64,000 nt of DNA from NCBI GenBank assembly GCA_007994965.1, contig VOPW01000001.1:806001-870000 (forward strand). The letters run 5' to 3'. Below, in pieces: positions 21,967-32,037 of this stretch (position 1 is its first letter; every line of letters begins with the position of its first letter). Made by a program: the position numbers and the translations under genes. Source of the stretch: Piscinibacter aquaticus (lineage in GTDB: Bacteria > Pseudomonadota > Gammaproteobacteria > Burkholderiales > Burkholderiaceae_C). A model generated the notes under the pieces. That model was not told where the DNA came from. It searched no databases and worked only from the letters and a program-made list of their open reading frames with translations.

Positions 21967-22594
21967 ATGGCTCGAATGAAGTTCATCTGCGACGCCGAGC
22001 GCTGCATCGAGTGCAACGGCTGCGTCACGGCCTGCAAGGCCGAGCACGAGGTGCCCTGGGGCGTCAACCGGCGCCGGGTCGTCACGCTCAACGACGGCCT
22101 GCCCGGCGAGCGCTCCATCTCTGTGGCGTGCATGCACTGCTCCGATGCGCCCTGCATGGCGGTGTGCCCGGTCGACTGCTTCTACCGCACCGATGAAGGT
22201 GTGGTGCTGCACGACAAGGACACCTGCATCGGCTGCGGCTACTGCTCGTATGCCTGCCCGTTCGGCGCACCGCAGTTCCCGACCAACGGCACCTTCGGCC
22301 TGCGCGGCAAGATGGACAAGTGCACCTTCTGCGCGGGCGGCCCGGAGGCCAACGGTTCGGATGCGGAGTACGACAAGTACGGCCGCAACCGCGGCCGAAG
22401 GCAAGCTGCCGATCTGCGCCGAGATGTGCTCGACCAAGGCGCTGCTCGGAGGTGACGGCGACGTCGTCGCCGACATCTTCCGCACCCGCGTGCTCTCGCG
22501 CGGCAAGGGCAGCGAGATCTGGGGCTGGGGCACGGCCTACGGCAAGCCGGCGGGTGGCGCTGCCGGCCAACCCAAGGAAGGCACGAAGTCATGA
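21967..22594 (+). CDS. fdhB: Formate dehydrogenase beta subunit (4Fe-4S electron transfer)
   Basis: About 209 residues with four cysteine groups: CDAERCIECNGCVTACK, CMHCSDAPCMAVCP, CIGCGYCSYACP and CTFC...CAEMC. These bind four 4Fe-4S clusters that carry electrons from FdhA to the membrane cytochrome. No C-terminal transmembrane helix is visible, unlike FdnH. A two-base break near 22396 (RNRLAEGKL expected at a CCTGG site) splits the frame. It starts 11 bases after fdhA, and its end overlaps the lipoprotein start by 4 bases. Confidence 0.92.
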
Positions 22595-22821
22595 TCGGAC
22601 GCATCGTCCTCGCGGCCGCCCTGGCGGCCGCCTTGTCGGCCTGCGGCGAGAAGCCGCAGACCGCCGCCACCAAGAAGTCGGACGCCAAGCCCTGGGAAGG
22701 CGTGCAGAAGAGCCATGTCGCGCAGGGCTGGAAGGCCGGTGACAAGGACAGCTGGGAGGCGCAGATGCGTGTGCGCGCCCAGAACCAGAACGAGTACACC
22801 CGCAATCCACCGCGGCCGTGA
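22591..22821 (+). CDS. Small lipoprotein within the fdh operon
   Basis: 76 residues. An N-terminal hydrophobic segment ends in the lipobox LSAC (about residue 18), followed by a charged, Trp-containing body (KPWEGVQKSHVAQGWKAGD). I do not recognise a family. Its ATG overlaps the fdhB stop and it lies between fdhB and fdhC, so an assembly or anchoring role for the membrane-bound complex is plausible but is inference. Confidence 0.75.
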   Translation: MIGRIVLAAALAAALSACGEKPQTAATKKSDAKPWEGVQKSHVAQGWKAGDKDSWEAQMRVRAQNQNEYTRNPPRP

Positions 22822-22838
22822 TTCGCCCAGGAGACACC

Positions 22839-23948
22839 ATGCACCGCGTGATGCGCAGCTTGCTGCTGGCGGCGACGCTGGCCTGGTCGGGCCATGCGCT
22901 CGCCCAGACCACCGGCGACGACCGGGTGGCCCCGAACGACGCCGCCCAGGCCACGCTGCCCAAGGCCGACGAGACCAACGCCGAGCGAGCGAAGAGCCAG
23001 CCCGGCAACAACGCGCCGTTCTGGCGCGGCGTGCGCGATTCCGGCAGCACGCCGGGCTACACGACGCTGCCCGCCAACGAAGGCGGCGTGCTGGTGCAGA
23101 AGTTCACCCAGTACCCGGGTTCGCAGTTCACCACTGCCGGCGAGGCGGCGGCAGGTGCGCAACCAGTGGATCATTCCCTACGGCGGTTCGTTCCTGCTGA
23201 TCGTGCTCGGCGCCATCGCGCTGTTCTACTGGCGCAAGGGGCCGCTGGGCGGCCATCAGCCCGACACCGGCCGCAAGATCGAGCGCTTCACGCCGTTCGA
23301 GCGCAGCGCGCACTGGGCCAATGCCATCGCCTTCGTGGTGCTGGGCGTATCGGGCATCGTGATGGCCTTCGGCAAGTATTTCCTGCTGCCGGTGATCGGC
23401 TCGACGCTGTTCGGCTGGCTCACCTACGCGCTGAAGACCGCGCACAACTTCGCCGGGCCGCTGTTTGCCGTCTCGCTGGTGGTGGTGATCGTCACCTTCG
23501 TGAAGGACAACATCCCGAACGCGGCCGACATCAAGTGGGTGCTCAAGGGCGGCGGGCTGATGTCGGAGCACGAGATCCCGTCGCACCGCTTCAACGGTGC
23601 CGAGAAGATGCTATTCTGGATCGGTGTCTTCCTGATCGGCCTGATCGTGGTCGGCTCCGGCCCGGTGCTCGACAAGGTGCTGCCGGGCTGGCGTACACCC
23701 GCGACCAGATGCAGATCGCGATGATGATCCACGGCGTCGCGACCATCGTGATGATGGCGATGTTCCTCGGCCACATGTACATCGGCACGATCGGCATGAA
23801 GGGTGCGCTCGATGGCATGCGCACCGGTTATGTCGACGAGGGCTGGGCCAAGGAGCACCACGAGCTCTGGTACGACGACATCCGCGCCGGCAAGATTCCG
23901 GCGCAGCGCAGCACGCCGGCCGGCGGAGTGGCTGCCCCGCAAATCTGA
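22839..23948 (+). CDS. fdhC: Formate dehydrogenase gamma subunit (cytochrome b556)
   Basis: About 370 residues. A cleavable signal peptide (MRSLLLAATLAWSGHALA) and a periplasmic stretch of about 90 residues precede four membrane helices. Haem-ligand histidines are visible in ERSAHWANA and, near the C terminus, MMIHGVATIVM...FLGHMYIG. It passes electrons to quinone. The ATG at 22839 follows CAGGAGAC; a GTG at 22818 is possible but would extend the signal peptide. Breaks near 23148 (AWRQVRNQW) and 23689 (CCTGG to CTGG). Confidence 0.9.
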   Translation: MHRVMRSLLLAATLAWSGHALAQTTGDDRVAPNDAAQATLPKADETNAERAKSQPGNNAPFWRGVRDSGSTPGYTTLPANEGGVLVQKFTQYPGSQFTTAGEAAAGAQPVDHSLRRFVPADRARRHRAVLLAQGAAGRPSARHRPQDRALHAVRAQRALGQCHRLRGAGRIGHRDGLRQVFPAAGDRLDAVRLAHLRAEDRAQLRRAAVCRLAGGGDRHLREGQHPERGRHQVGAQGRRADVGARDPVAPLQRCREDAILDRCLPDRPDRGRLRPGARQGAAGLAYTRDQMQIAMMIHGVATIVMMAMFLGHMYIGTIGMKGALDGMRTGYVDEGWAKEHHELWYDDIRAGKIPAQRSTPAGGVAAPQI

Positions 23949-23968
23949 ACGACCCGACGAGGCCGACC

Positions 23969-24313
23969 ATGCGACACCTGCTTCTCGCCCTGATCACCAC
24001 CTCGCTGACTGGCGCGGCGCTGGCCAAGTTGCCGCCGCTGTCCGATGAAGCCAAGGCCAAGGCCGCCGAGGCTGCAGCCAAGACGGCGCACGCCGGCAAG
24101 GTCGACAACTACAAGCTGTGCCTGTCGATGGACAAGGTGGCCGCGCACTACATGGCGGAGGCGAAGAAGGCCGGCCGCCCCGTCAACAAGCCGACCGAGA
24201 CGCCGGCCTGTGTCGACCCGGGGCCATATGTGCCCGCCGCGACCGCGGCACCGGCGGCCACCGCGCCGGCAGCCGCCACGCCGGCAGCCGCGGCACCGGC
24301 GAAGAAGAGCTGA
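23969..24313 (+). CDS. Exported small protein of the fdh operon, Ala/Pro-rich tail
   Basis: 114 residues. A signal peptide (LLLALITTSLTGAALA) precedes a helical part with two cysteines (NYKLCLSMDKVAAHYM; ETPACVDPG). The last 35 residues are low-complexity Ala/Pro/Thr. Not recognised as a named family. It is 20 bases downstream of fdhC and just before the operon terminator, so it is probably cotranscribed. The two cysteines could form a disulfide in the periplasm. Confidence 0.72.
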   Translation: MRHLLLALITTSLTGAALAKLPPLSDEAKAKAAEAAAKTAHAGKVDNYKLCLSMDKVAAHYMAEAKKAGRPVNKPTETPACVDPGPYVPAATAAPAATAPAAATPAAAAPAKKS

Positions 24314-24334
24314 ACCCGGCACCGCCGTTCCGCG

Positions 24335-24357
24335 AGGGCCGCCGCAAGGCGGCCCTT
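24335..24357 (+). terminator. Terminator of the fdh operon
   Basis: A perfect 9-bp GC-rich stem (AGGGCCGCC with GGCGGCCCT) closed by a GCAA tetraloop, followed by a short T-containing tail (TTGTCGCTTCT). It lies between the last fdh-operon gene and fdhD. Confidence 0.75.
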
Positions 24358-24395
24358 GTCGCTTCTGCCGTACCGCCATCCCGTAGAGTCCCGGC

Positions 24396-25237
24396 ATGAC
24401 CGTTCGCTTGACCCAGGCCAGCGCGCCGCTGATGCAGACCATCGCCGTGCGCGACGAGTTCGGCGCCGAGCGCGAGATTTCCATCCCCGCCGAGCGTGCG
24501 CTCACCGTCTTCGTCGACAAGCGCGAGCTGGTCACGCTGATGACGCTGGGCGCAGCGCCGGAGCTCCTGGTGCTGGGCTATCTGCGCAACCAGCGACTGG
24601 TCGAAGGGGTCGAGCAGATCGACTCGGTGACGGTCGACTGGGATGTGCAGGCTGCCGCGGTCGCCACCCGAGGCGGCGTCGAGCGCTTCGAGGAAAAGAC
24701 CGCCAAGCGCGTGGTGACCACCGGCTGCGGCCAGGGCACGGTATTCGGCGACATGATGGCCGATCTCGACCGCATCGCACTGCCTCCGGCGAGCGATCCC
24801 GGTGCCCGGCTGAGCCAGCCACGCTCTACGGGCTGCTCGACGCGGTGCGCCGCCAGGAAAGCACCTACAAATCGGCCGGATCGGTGCACGGCTGCGCGCT
24901 GTTCCGCCAGGACGAACTGCTGATGTTCGTGGAAGACGTCGGTCGCCACAACGCGATCGACACCATCGCCGGCTGGATGTGGCTGCACGGCGTGGACGGC
25001 GGCGACAAGATCTTCTACACCACCGGCCGGCTGACCAGCGAGATGGTCATCAAGTCGGCGCAGATGGGCGTACCCGTGATCGTCTCGCGCAGCGGCATCA
25101 CGCAGATGGGCTACGAGGTGGCGAAGCAACTGGGCTCGGCGCTGTTCGGCCGGGCGACGAACCGGCACTTCATCTGCTACACGGGCTTCGAGCGCTTCGA
25201 GGCGCAGCCCGAGCCGCCGCGGCCGGCAGCGGCCTGA
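24396..25237 (+). CDS. fdhD: Formate dehydrogenase sulfurtransferase FdhD
   Basis: About 280 residues. FdhD passes sulfur from IscS to the molybdenum cofactor before insertion into FdhA. Visible signatures are TGCGQGTVFG near residue 110 (the loop that usually carries the CxxC; here one Cys is seen), SVHGCALF, EDVGRHNAIDTIAG and SRSGITQMGYEVAKQLG. One C is missing near 24818 (LSPATLYG expected). The gene follows the operon terminator, so it may have its own promoter in the 40-bp gap. Confidence 0.93.
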
Positions 25238-25241
25238 TCGA

Positions 25242-25771
25242 TCAGGCGATTCGCGCCGGTCGCGCAGCACCGTCGGGCCGGCACGCTTCTCGATCTCGGC
25301 CAGCAGTTCCTTGCCCCAGCCGAACGAGAACAGCGCCTCGGCCGTGACGAACATCGGGCCCACGAGCAGGCCGATCAGGTCGTCGACGAAGGCGGGCTTG
25401 CGGCCTTCGTACCAGTGGCCGACGAACTGGATGACCCAGCCGACGGCGAAGAAGCCGATGCCCCAGGCCAGCCGTGACGCGCCGGTGCCGCTGTCGCCGA
25501 CGCGGTGCGCCAGCGCGATCAGCACGCCGACCGCCGCCGTGACGGCAAAGCCGAGCTGCAAGTTGCCACGGGTGAGGTACCAGATCGCCACGCCGGCGAA
25601 GACGATCCAGGCCGGCGTCAGCGACAGGCCGGCGAGCATGAAAGCCGGCTTGGCCAGCAGCACGCCGACGGCAAAGACGATCATCGGCACGCCGACGAAA
25701 TGACTGGCGATGTTGCGACGGTCGCGGTGGTACATCGCATACTGGCTCAGGAGTTCGGTCGCGCCGCGCAT
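25242..25771 (-). CDS. DUF962/Mpo1-like membrane protein
   Basis: About 177 residues with four to five hydrophobic segments. The N-terminal pattern [20 protein letters not shown] and the later [12 protein letters not shown] are the DUF962 (Mpo1/YGL010w) signatures. Yeast Mpo1 is a 2-hydroxy fatty acid dioxygenase using iron bound by such histidines; the bacterial role is not established. A missing T near 25262 (CCTGG to CCGG) hides the natural stop at 25242. Converges on fdhD with a 4-bp gap. Confidence 0.82.
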
Positions 25772-25879
25772 GGCAATCTCCGGGAAACAACAACTCTGAG
25801 CCCCAACTGTGGCACAGCTTGGCCGGGGTGTGCGCTGGCCGGTCCCTAAAATGCACGCATAGCACCGGGAAATGCGCAG

Positions 25880-26448
25880 ATGAGCATCAAGAGCGACAAG
25901 TGGATACGGCGCATGGCCGAGCAGCACGGCATGATCGAACCGTTCGAGCCCGGCCAGTGCGCCAAGCGCCCGACGGCCACAAGATCGTCAGCTACGGCAC
26001 CAGCAGCTATGGGTACGACATCCGCTGTGCGCCGGAGTTCAAGGTCTTCACCAACATCCACTCGACGGTGGTCGACCCGAAGAACTTCGACGAGAAGAGC
26101 TTCGTCGACATCGAGGCCGACGTCTGCATCATCCCGCCGAACAGCTTTGCGTTGGCGCGCACGGTCGAGTACTTCCGCATCCCGCGCAACGTGCTGACCA
26201 TCTGCCTGGGCAAGAGCACCTACGCGCGCTGCGGCATCATCGTCAACGTCACGCCCTTCGAGCCCGAGTGGGAAGGCTACGTGACGCTCGAGTTCAGCAA
26301 CACCACGCCGCTGCCCGCCAAGATCTATGCGGGCGAGGGCTGCGCGCAGGTGCTGTTCTTCGAGAGCGACGAGGTCTGCGAGACCAGCTACAAGGATCGC
26401 GGCGGCAAGTACCAGGGCCAGCGCGGCGTGACGTTGCCCAAGACCTGA
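25880..26448 (+). CDS. dcd: dCTP deaminase
   Basis: About 189 residues, the normal length. Starts [19 protein letters not shown] and carries the conserved [12 protein letters not shown], the catalytic-region [20 protein letters not shown] and the C-terminal [13 protein letters not shown]. It converts dCTP to dUTP, feeding dTMP synthesis. A missing G near 25970 (CCAGGTG expected) breaks the frame. Diverges from the DUF962 gene. Confidence 0.95.
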
Positions 26449-26484
26449 ACGCCGCGCGGAGCGGTTCTTGCCGGGGAGACAAGC

Positions 26485-27376
26485 ATGAAGTGGGAAGGCA
26501 ACCGCCAGAGCGACAACGTCGAGGATGCCCGCGCCGGTGGCGGCGGCCGGATGCCGGGCGGCATGCGCCTGGGCGGCGGTCGCGGCATCGGGCTGGGCAC
26601 GATCGTCATCGCGCTCGTGGCCGGCTGGATCTTCGGCATCAACCCGCTGACCATCCTCGGTGTACTGGGCGGGGTGACCTCGGCGGCGCACCGGTGGCTC
26701 AGCAATCACCGGCCACGAGGCCGCCGGCCGACGACCAGATGGCGCGCTTCGTCTCGGTGGTGCTGGCCGATACCGAGGACGTCTGGCACGAGCGCTTCCG
26801 CGAGATGGGCGGCAGCTATCGCGAGCCCAAGCTGCGCCTGTTCCGCGGCAGCGAGCCGACCGCCTGCGGCATGGGCCAGTCGGCGATGGGGCCGTTCTAC
26901 TGCCCGGGCGACGAGAAGGTCTACATCGATCTCTCCTTCTACGAGACGATGCGCAGCCAGCTGGGTGCGCCGGGCGACTTCGCGCAGGCCTACGTCATCG
27001 CCCACGAGGTGGGCCACCATGTGCAGAACCTGATGGGCATCACCGAGAAGGTCGAGCAGGAGCGCCGGCGCACGAGCGAGGCCCAGGGCAACCAGTTGTC
27101 GGTGCGCCTCGAACTGCAGGCCGACTGCTTCGCCGGCGTCTGGGCGCATCACGCCCAGAAAGCCCGCCAGGTGCTGGAGCAGGGCGATCTGGAAGAGGCG
27201 CTGAACGCCGCCAGCCGCATCGGCGACGACGCGCTGCAGCGGCAATCGACCGGCACGGTGCGGCCGGAGACCTTCACCCACGGCAGCAGCGCGCAGCGCG
27301 TCGTCACTGGTTCAAGCGCGGCATGCAGACCGGCAGCGTGCAGCAGTGCAACACCTTCGAGGCGCGCACGCTCTGA
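26485..27376 (+). CDS. ypfJ: Neutral zinc metallopeptidase (YpfJ/KPN_02809 family)
   Basis: About 297 residues. A glycine-rich N terminus ([17 protein letters not shown]) and one membrane helix ([19 protein letters not shown]) precede the peptidase domain. The domain has [17 protein letters not shown] and the zinc site [13 protein letters not shown], with a third ligand in [12 protein letters not shown]. Breaks lie near 26680 (CGGGC) and 27303. The substrate is unknown. It is 36 bases downstream of dcd and may be cotranscribed. Confidence 0.88.
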
Positions 27377-27389
27377 GCGCGCGGCCCTC

Positions 27390-27657
27390 TCAGCGCAACG
27401 CCACCAGCCAGTCGCAGCGCAGGCGGCCACGCCGGTGCAGCCGCCTGCGCGCCCACACGTAGCTTGCGGGCAGGAAGACGAAGGCCGCCGTGACCAATGC
27501 GAGGATGTCCCAGCGCAGCAGCCAGGGCGGCGGGCGTGCCGACCCAGCCGACCATCCACAGCGTGAGCACCGCCGTCCAGATGTGAGCCTCCATCGGATG
27601 GTCGTTGCGGTGTCGCAGGTGCCACACCCGCAGGTCCTGGAACTGGTCGAGGGTCAT
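27390..27657 (-). CDS. Small membrane protein of unknown function
   Basis: About 90 residues after repairing one break near 27530. Starts [20 protein letters not shown] and contains two hydrophobic helices ([33 protein letters not shown]) followed by an Arg-rich end. I do not recognise the family; the two-helix layout with a charged N terminus is all that can be said. Converges on the metallopeptidase gene. Confidence 0.65.
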
Positions 27658-27736
27658 GGCGCATCCCCTGGCAGCGGTGGATGCGCTCAGTGTAAGTTTC
27701 GCGTCAGCTCGGCGCCAGCCCCTAGCCCGTGGAGAC

Positions 27737-28881
27737 TCAGTAGGTGCCGGGCACCAGGATCGACCGGTCGACGTTGGTCAGCTGCGTGTGGCCGCAGAAG
27801 GCCATCGTCACGTCGAGCTCCTTGTGGATGATCTGCAGCGCCTTGGTGACGCCGGCCTCGCCCATCGCGCCCAGGCCGTAGACCATCGCGCGGCCGATCA
27901 TCGTGCCGCGCGCCCCAAGCGCCCAGGCCTTCAGCACGTCCTGCCCGCTGCGGATGCCGCCGTCCATCCAGACCTCGGTCTTGCTGCCGACCGCCTCGAC
28001 GATGGCCGGCAACGCGCGGATGCTGCTCGGCGCGCCGTCGAGCTGACGGCCGCCATGGTTGCTGACGACGATGGCATCGGCGCCGGCATCCACCGCGAGC
28101 TTCGCGTCCTCGACTTCCATGATCCCCTTGAGGATCAGCTTGCCGCCCCACTGCTTCTTGACCCACTCGACATCGGCCCACGACAGGCGCGGGTCGAACT
28201 GCTCGTTGGTCCAGGCGGCCAGCGAGCTCATGTCGCTGACGCCCTTCACGTGGCCGACGAGGTTGCGGAAGGTGCGCCGCTGCGTGCCGGCCATCCCGAG
28301 GCACCAGCGCGGCTTGGTCATCAGGTTGAGGATGTTGCGCAGCGTCGGCTTCGGCGGTGCGGTCAGGCCGTTCTTCAGGTCCTTGTGGCGCTGGCCGATC
28401 ACCTGCAGGTCCAGCGTCAGCACCAGCGCGCTGCACTTGGCGGCCTTGGTGCGCTCGATCATGCGCGCCATCGCATCGCGGTCGCGCATCATGTAGAGCT
28501 GGAACCAGAACGGCGCGCTGGTGTTCTGGGCGATGTCCTCGATCGAGCAGATGCTCATCGTCGACAGCGTGAACGGGATGCCGAACTCTCCGCCGCGCGC
28601 GCCGCGTGGATCTCGCCGTCGGCGTGCTGCATGCCGGTCAGGCCCACCGGCGCGATCGCCACCGGCATCTTCGCCGCCTGGCCGACCATCGTCGTCGCCG
28701 TCGAGCGGTTCTCCATGTTCACCGCCACGCGCTGGCGCAGCTTGATGGACTGGAAGTCGCTCTCGTTGGCGCGGTAGGTGCCCTCGGTCCAGGAGCCCGA
28801 ATCGGCATAGTCGTAGAACATGCGCGGCACGCGCTTCTCGGCCAGCACGCGCAGGTCTTCGATGTTGGTGATCACGGTCAT
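27737..28881 (-). CDS. lldD: FMN-dependent L-lactate dehydrogenase
   Basis: About 382 residues of the alpha-hydroxyacid oxidase family. Starts near MTVITNIEDLRVLAEKRVP with YDYADSGSWTE, then PVGLTGMQHADGE. The FMN/active-site block SNHGGRQLDGAPSS has the catalytic histidine in the N-H-G-G-R motif, and WMDGGIRSGQDVLKAWALGA follows. It oxidises L-lactate to pyruvate. One G is lost near 28588 (AAEEFGIPFTL expected). A LysR-type regulator lies just upstream on the same strand and may control it. Confidence 0.92.
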
Positions 28882-28959
28882 CGCGGGTGTCTCCTCGGCG
28901 GTCTGATTCTGGGCGAGGACGATGCTAGCGGCGCACCCGCGGCGCGGCCGGAAAGTTTT

Positions 28960-29876
28960 TCAGGCGGCAGGCGAAAGCAGCGCCGCTGCGGCGCGTGCCG
29001 CCTCGCTGCTCTCCGTGCGCAACCACTCGGCAAATGCCGCAGCCGCACCCTGCGGCGCATGCGGCAGCAGGTAGTAGCGGTAGGCGGGCGCGGCGCCGAT
29101 GCCGAACAGCGCGCGCAGCGCGCCGCTGGCCAGCCAGTGCCGCGCCAGGCTGGGCCGGGCCAGCGCCACCCCTGGCCGCTGACCGCCGCCTCCAGCGTGA
29201 GGCCGAGATCGACCAGCTTGGTGCCCTGCGCCGGCTCCGGCCAGTCCAGGCCGGCCGCGGCGAACCAGGGCGCCCACGGCTCCAGCGGCGTGCGCAGCAG
29301 CGGCGCGTGCCGCAGATCGGCCGGCACGCGCAGCGGCGGCAGGCGCTGCAGCAGCGCCGGTGCTGCCATCGGCACGACGAGCTCGTCGAGCAAGGGCTGG
29401 CCGCCGTGCGCCGCCGGGTCGCCGTGGCGCACCTCGACATCGGCCTCGGTCGCGGCGGCGTCGAGGAAGGGAATCGACAGCACCACCTCCAGCTCGACTG
29501 CCGGGTGGGCGGCGGTGAACCGCTCCAGCGCCGGCACCAGGATCTGCCGGGCGAAAGTCGGCGGCACGCTGATGCGCAGCTTCTCGGCGCGCTGCGCGGC
29601 GCGGCGGTGCAGCGGCACCGCGGCGAGCAAGCCGAGCGCGGCGCCCACCTGCGCGAGGTATTCCTTGCCGGTGGCCGTCAGCGCCAGCGCCTTGGCGCCG
29701 CGGGTGAACAGCGGCGTGCCGAGCAGCTCCTCGAGCGCGGCGATGCGCTTGCCCACGGCGCTGGCGGTGACGTCGAGCTCGTCGGCGGCGCGCTCGAAGC
29801 TGCCCAGCCGCGCCGCGGCCTCGAAGGCGCGCAGGCCGTCGATGGAAGGAAAGCGGACGTCCGGCGAAGTGGCCAT
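28960..29876 (-). CDS. LysR-family (GcvA-like) transcriptional regulator
   Basis: About 306 residues. The N-terminal winged helix-turn-helix (LRAFEAAARLGSFERAADEL followed by DVTASAVGKRI) and the GcvA-like QxxL/PLFTRGAKALALT segment are clear, followed by a periplasmic-binding-type effector domain. A G is missing near 29176 (SGQGVALARPSLA expected at CCAGG). The ATG of MATSPDVRF is preferred over upstream in-frame codons because the conserved PSIDGLRAFEAA follows at the normal distance. It lies 78 bases upstream of lldD; a link to lactate use is an inference. Confidence 0.88.
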
Positions 29877-29907
29877 GGCGCGATTGTCGCCAAGGCCGGG
29901 GGCGGCC

Positions 29908-30604
29908 TCAGTTGCGCCGGCGCCGTGGCACGAAGTTGAGCTGGCTGCTGACCGCCACCGGCGTGGCCGCCGAGTCGGCGCGCAGCGGTGCCTGCTCCTG
30001 CAGCTGGTCGGGGTGCCACAGCGTGATCTGCACCGGGCCATCGGGCACGGCGTCGATGCGCGCGACGCCCGATGCATCGGTCTTGCCGAACCACGGCGTC
30101 GGGCTGACGTAGACCGCCGCGCATCGACGAGTGCAGGTGGCAGCCCAGCGCGATCGGCCCCGTCTTCTCCAGCTTCACGTCGGCCTGCGTCATGCCGCTC
30201 TTCTTGCGCGGCGCGGCGTGCGGGTTCTGATAGTCGTCCTCGCTCGCCTTGGCGGCGCCTTCCGCCGCATCGAGGCGCAGCTCGAAGTTCTGCGCCGGCG
30301 GCACCGAGCCCAGCGCGCCGCTCGGTTGGGAACGCACGTGGTGGTCGTAGCCGTCGCGGTTGACGAAGCGCAGCGTGCTGCCGGCCGGCACGACGGTCAG
30401 GAAGGGCTGGAACTTCAGCCCCTGCTGCACGATGGTGGCGGTGACCGGCGCGGTACTCACCGCCGGGCGGATCGGCATGTCCACCAGCACCACGACGTCG
30501 GGCGCCGGCTTGCCGTCCTTGTCGGTCACGGTGACGCTCAGCGTGCCGGCCGGGGCCGCCACGGCGGCCGACACCAGCGCGATCGAAACCAGCGTTCGTT
30601 TCAT
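29908..30604 (-). CDS. Exported cupredoxin-like protein (methylamine-utilisation/plastocyanin type)
   Basis: About 233 residues. A signal peptide (LVSIALVSAAVAAPAG) precedes a beta-rich body. Possible copper ligands are the histidines in DGYDHHVRS and the C-H-M set in GCHLHSSMRG, arranged as in type 1 copper sites. A second half (DASGVARIDAVPDG, PVQITLWHPDQL) looks like a carboxypeptidase-regulatory-type beta domain. A two-base break lies near 30118 (RGAVYVSPTP). It forms a co-directional set with an exported globin and a DUF3034 protein. The metal and the function are inference. Confidence 0.75.
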
Positions 30605-30614
30605 CGGGCCTCCC

Positions 30615-31058
30615 TCAAGGCGTGTTGACGATGTCGCGGTGCATCGGGGCCAGCCGCGCGAGCAGCCGATTCTGCGCCGCGAAGGGCACGCCCTGCGCGC
30701 TCATCGAGTCCTGCAGCACTTCCACCAGCGCGTTGAAGTCGCCGCGCGTGATGTCCATGCCATCGTGCGCTTCCTTCATGGTCGGGCCGTCGCGCCGGCA
30801 GGGGCCGCCGGAGACCTCGCAGAACTGCAGCACCAGCTGCTTCTTCAGCGCGGCCTGGTCGGCATCCTTGAAGAAGGGCCGCATGCGCGCGTCGGCGAGC
30901 AGCCGCGTCATGAAGTCGTCCATCAGGCGCACGAGGCCGTTCTGGCCGCCGAAGGACTGGTACAGGCTGTCGTCGCGGGCGACCGCTTGTGCCCGCGCGC
31001 CGCCGGCCAGCATCCAGACGGCCGCGAAGGCGCAGAGGGTGCGAGTGAATCGATTCAT
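30615..31058 (-). CDS. Truncated haemoglobin with signal peptide
   Basis: 147 residues. An N-terminal export signal ends at GGARAQA. The globin part begins SLYQSFGGQNGLVRLMDDFM and runs to LARLAPMHRDIV, the group-1 truncated globin pattern; the proximal histidine is probably that of KEAHDGMDI. Periplasmic location is unusual for the family and suggests oxygen or nitric oxide chemistry outside the cytoplasm. It is 10 bases from the cupredoxin gene downstream and 14 bases from the DUF3034 gene upstream. Confidence 0.82.
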   Translation of the reverse strand: MNRFTRTLCAFAAVWMLAGGARAQAVARDDSLYQSFGGQNGLVRLMDDFMTRLLADARMRPFFKDADQAALKKQLVLQFCEVSGGPCRRDGPTMKEAHDGMDITRGDFNALVEVLQDSMSAQGVPFAAQNRLLARLAPMHRDIVNTP

Positions 31059-31072
31059 CGTGGAACTCCGGT

Positions 31073-31974
31073 TCAATAGGCGATCTGTGCCGAGAGGTAG
31101 GCGCCGCGCTGGCGACGTGGCTGCACGGCCGGCGCAATGCGGCCGAGATCGGCCACGGCGAAGGTGAGCGAGAGGTGCTTGCTGGGTGCCCAGGCGATGA
31201 AGAGATCGGCCCAGTCGTCTTCCTTCAGCGCGCCGGCGCCGAGCACCGAATCGTTCAGGTTGTCCGGCTTGGCGCGGTATTCGGCGCCGACGGCCGGTCG
31301 CGGCGCAGCAGCCAGAGCGATCGACACCTCCGGCTGCAGCCGGTAGCTCGATTGCGAGGCGCTGCCGAATCCGAGCAGGCCGCCCTGGTTGGCCTTCGTC
31401 GCGCGCAGCGTGCCGTTGACGAGCACGCCCTGGGCGAGGAACAGCTTGGTGGCGCTCAGGTAGAGATCGGTGCCTCGTGTGCGCGCGCCGAGCGCGCCGG
31501 TCAGCGTGGGCTCGAGGGCCCCGGCATCGGTGCGCTTGTGCAGCACGCCGACGGCCACCTGCGGCATCGGCGAATCGCTGTCGAGCACCGCATCGCCGGC
31601 CGTGCGCAGCTTGGCGCCGAGCACGTTCATCTTCAGCCGCAGGCCGGGCAAGCCCAGCGGCGCGAGGTTGTCGCCGGTGTCGAAGTCCTGCCGCGCGATC
31701 GAGAGTTCGGCGCGGTCGCCGAAGCCCACCGCCGCGCCGGCCACGCTCAGCGCATAGTCCTGCGAGCGCACGCGGGTGGCGAAGGCGGTGGCGCCGATCT
31801 GCGAGCCGGTCGCGTAGCTGCCGGTCACGGCCCAGGGCGTGAGGCCGCCGCCGGCGGCGCCCTCGATGGTGGAGACGCCGCCGGTCAGCAGCAGCTTGCC
31901 GTTGCCGAAGGGGAGGCGCTGGCGGTGCCGGCCAGCAGCGCTGCGGCGAGGGCGAGCGAGGTTCGGGGTGACAT
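31073..31974 (-). CDS. DUF3034 outer-membrane-type protein
   Basis: About 301 residues. A signal peptide (LALAAALLAGTASA) is followed by alternating hydrophobic beta-strand patterns. The conserved C-terminal WADLFIAWAPSKHLSLTFAV with AYLSAQIAY ends in an aromatic residue, as in beta-barrel proteins. DUF3034 has no assigned function. One C is lost in a C-run near 31914. First gene of the three-gene set on this strand. Overlap with the globin gene is avoided by 14 bases. Confidence 0.75.
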
Positions 31975-32037
31975 GGGATCTCCGCGGTGACGATCCGCCT
32001 TGATACGTCAGCGCAGGGGTGCGGATGCGGTCCTTTG

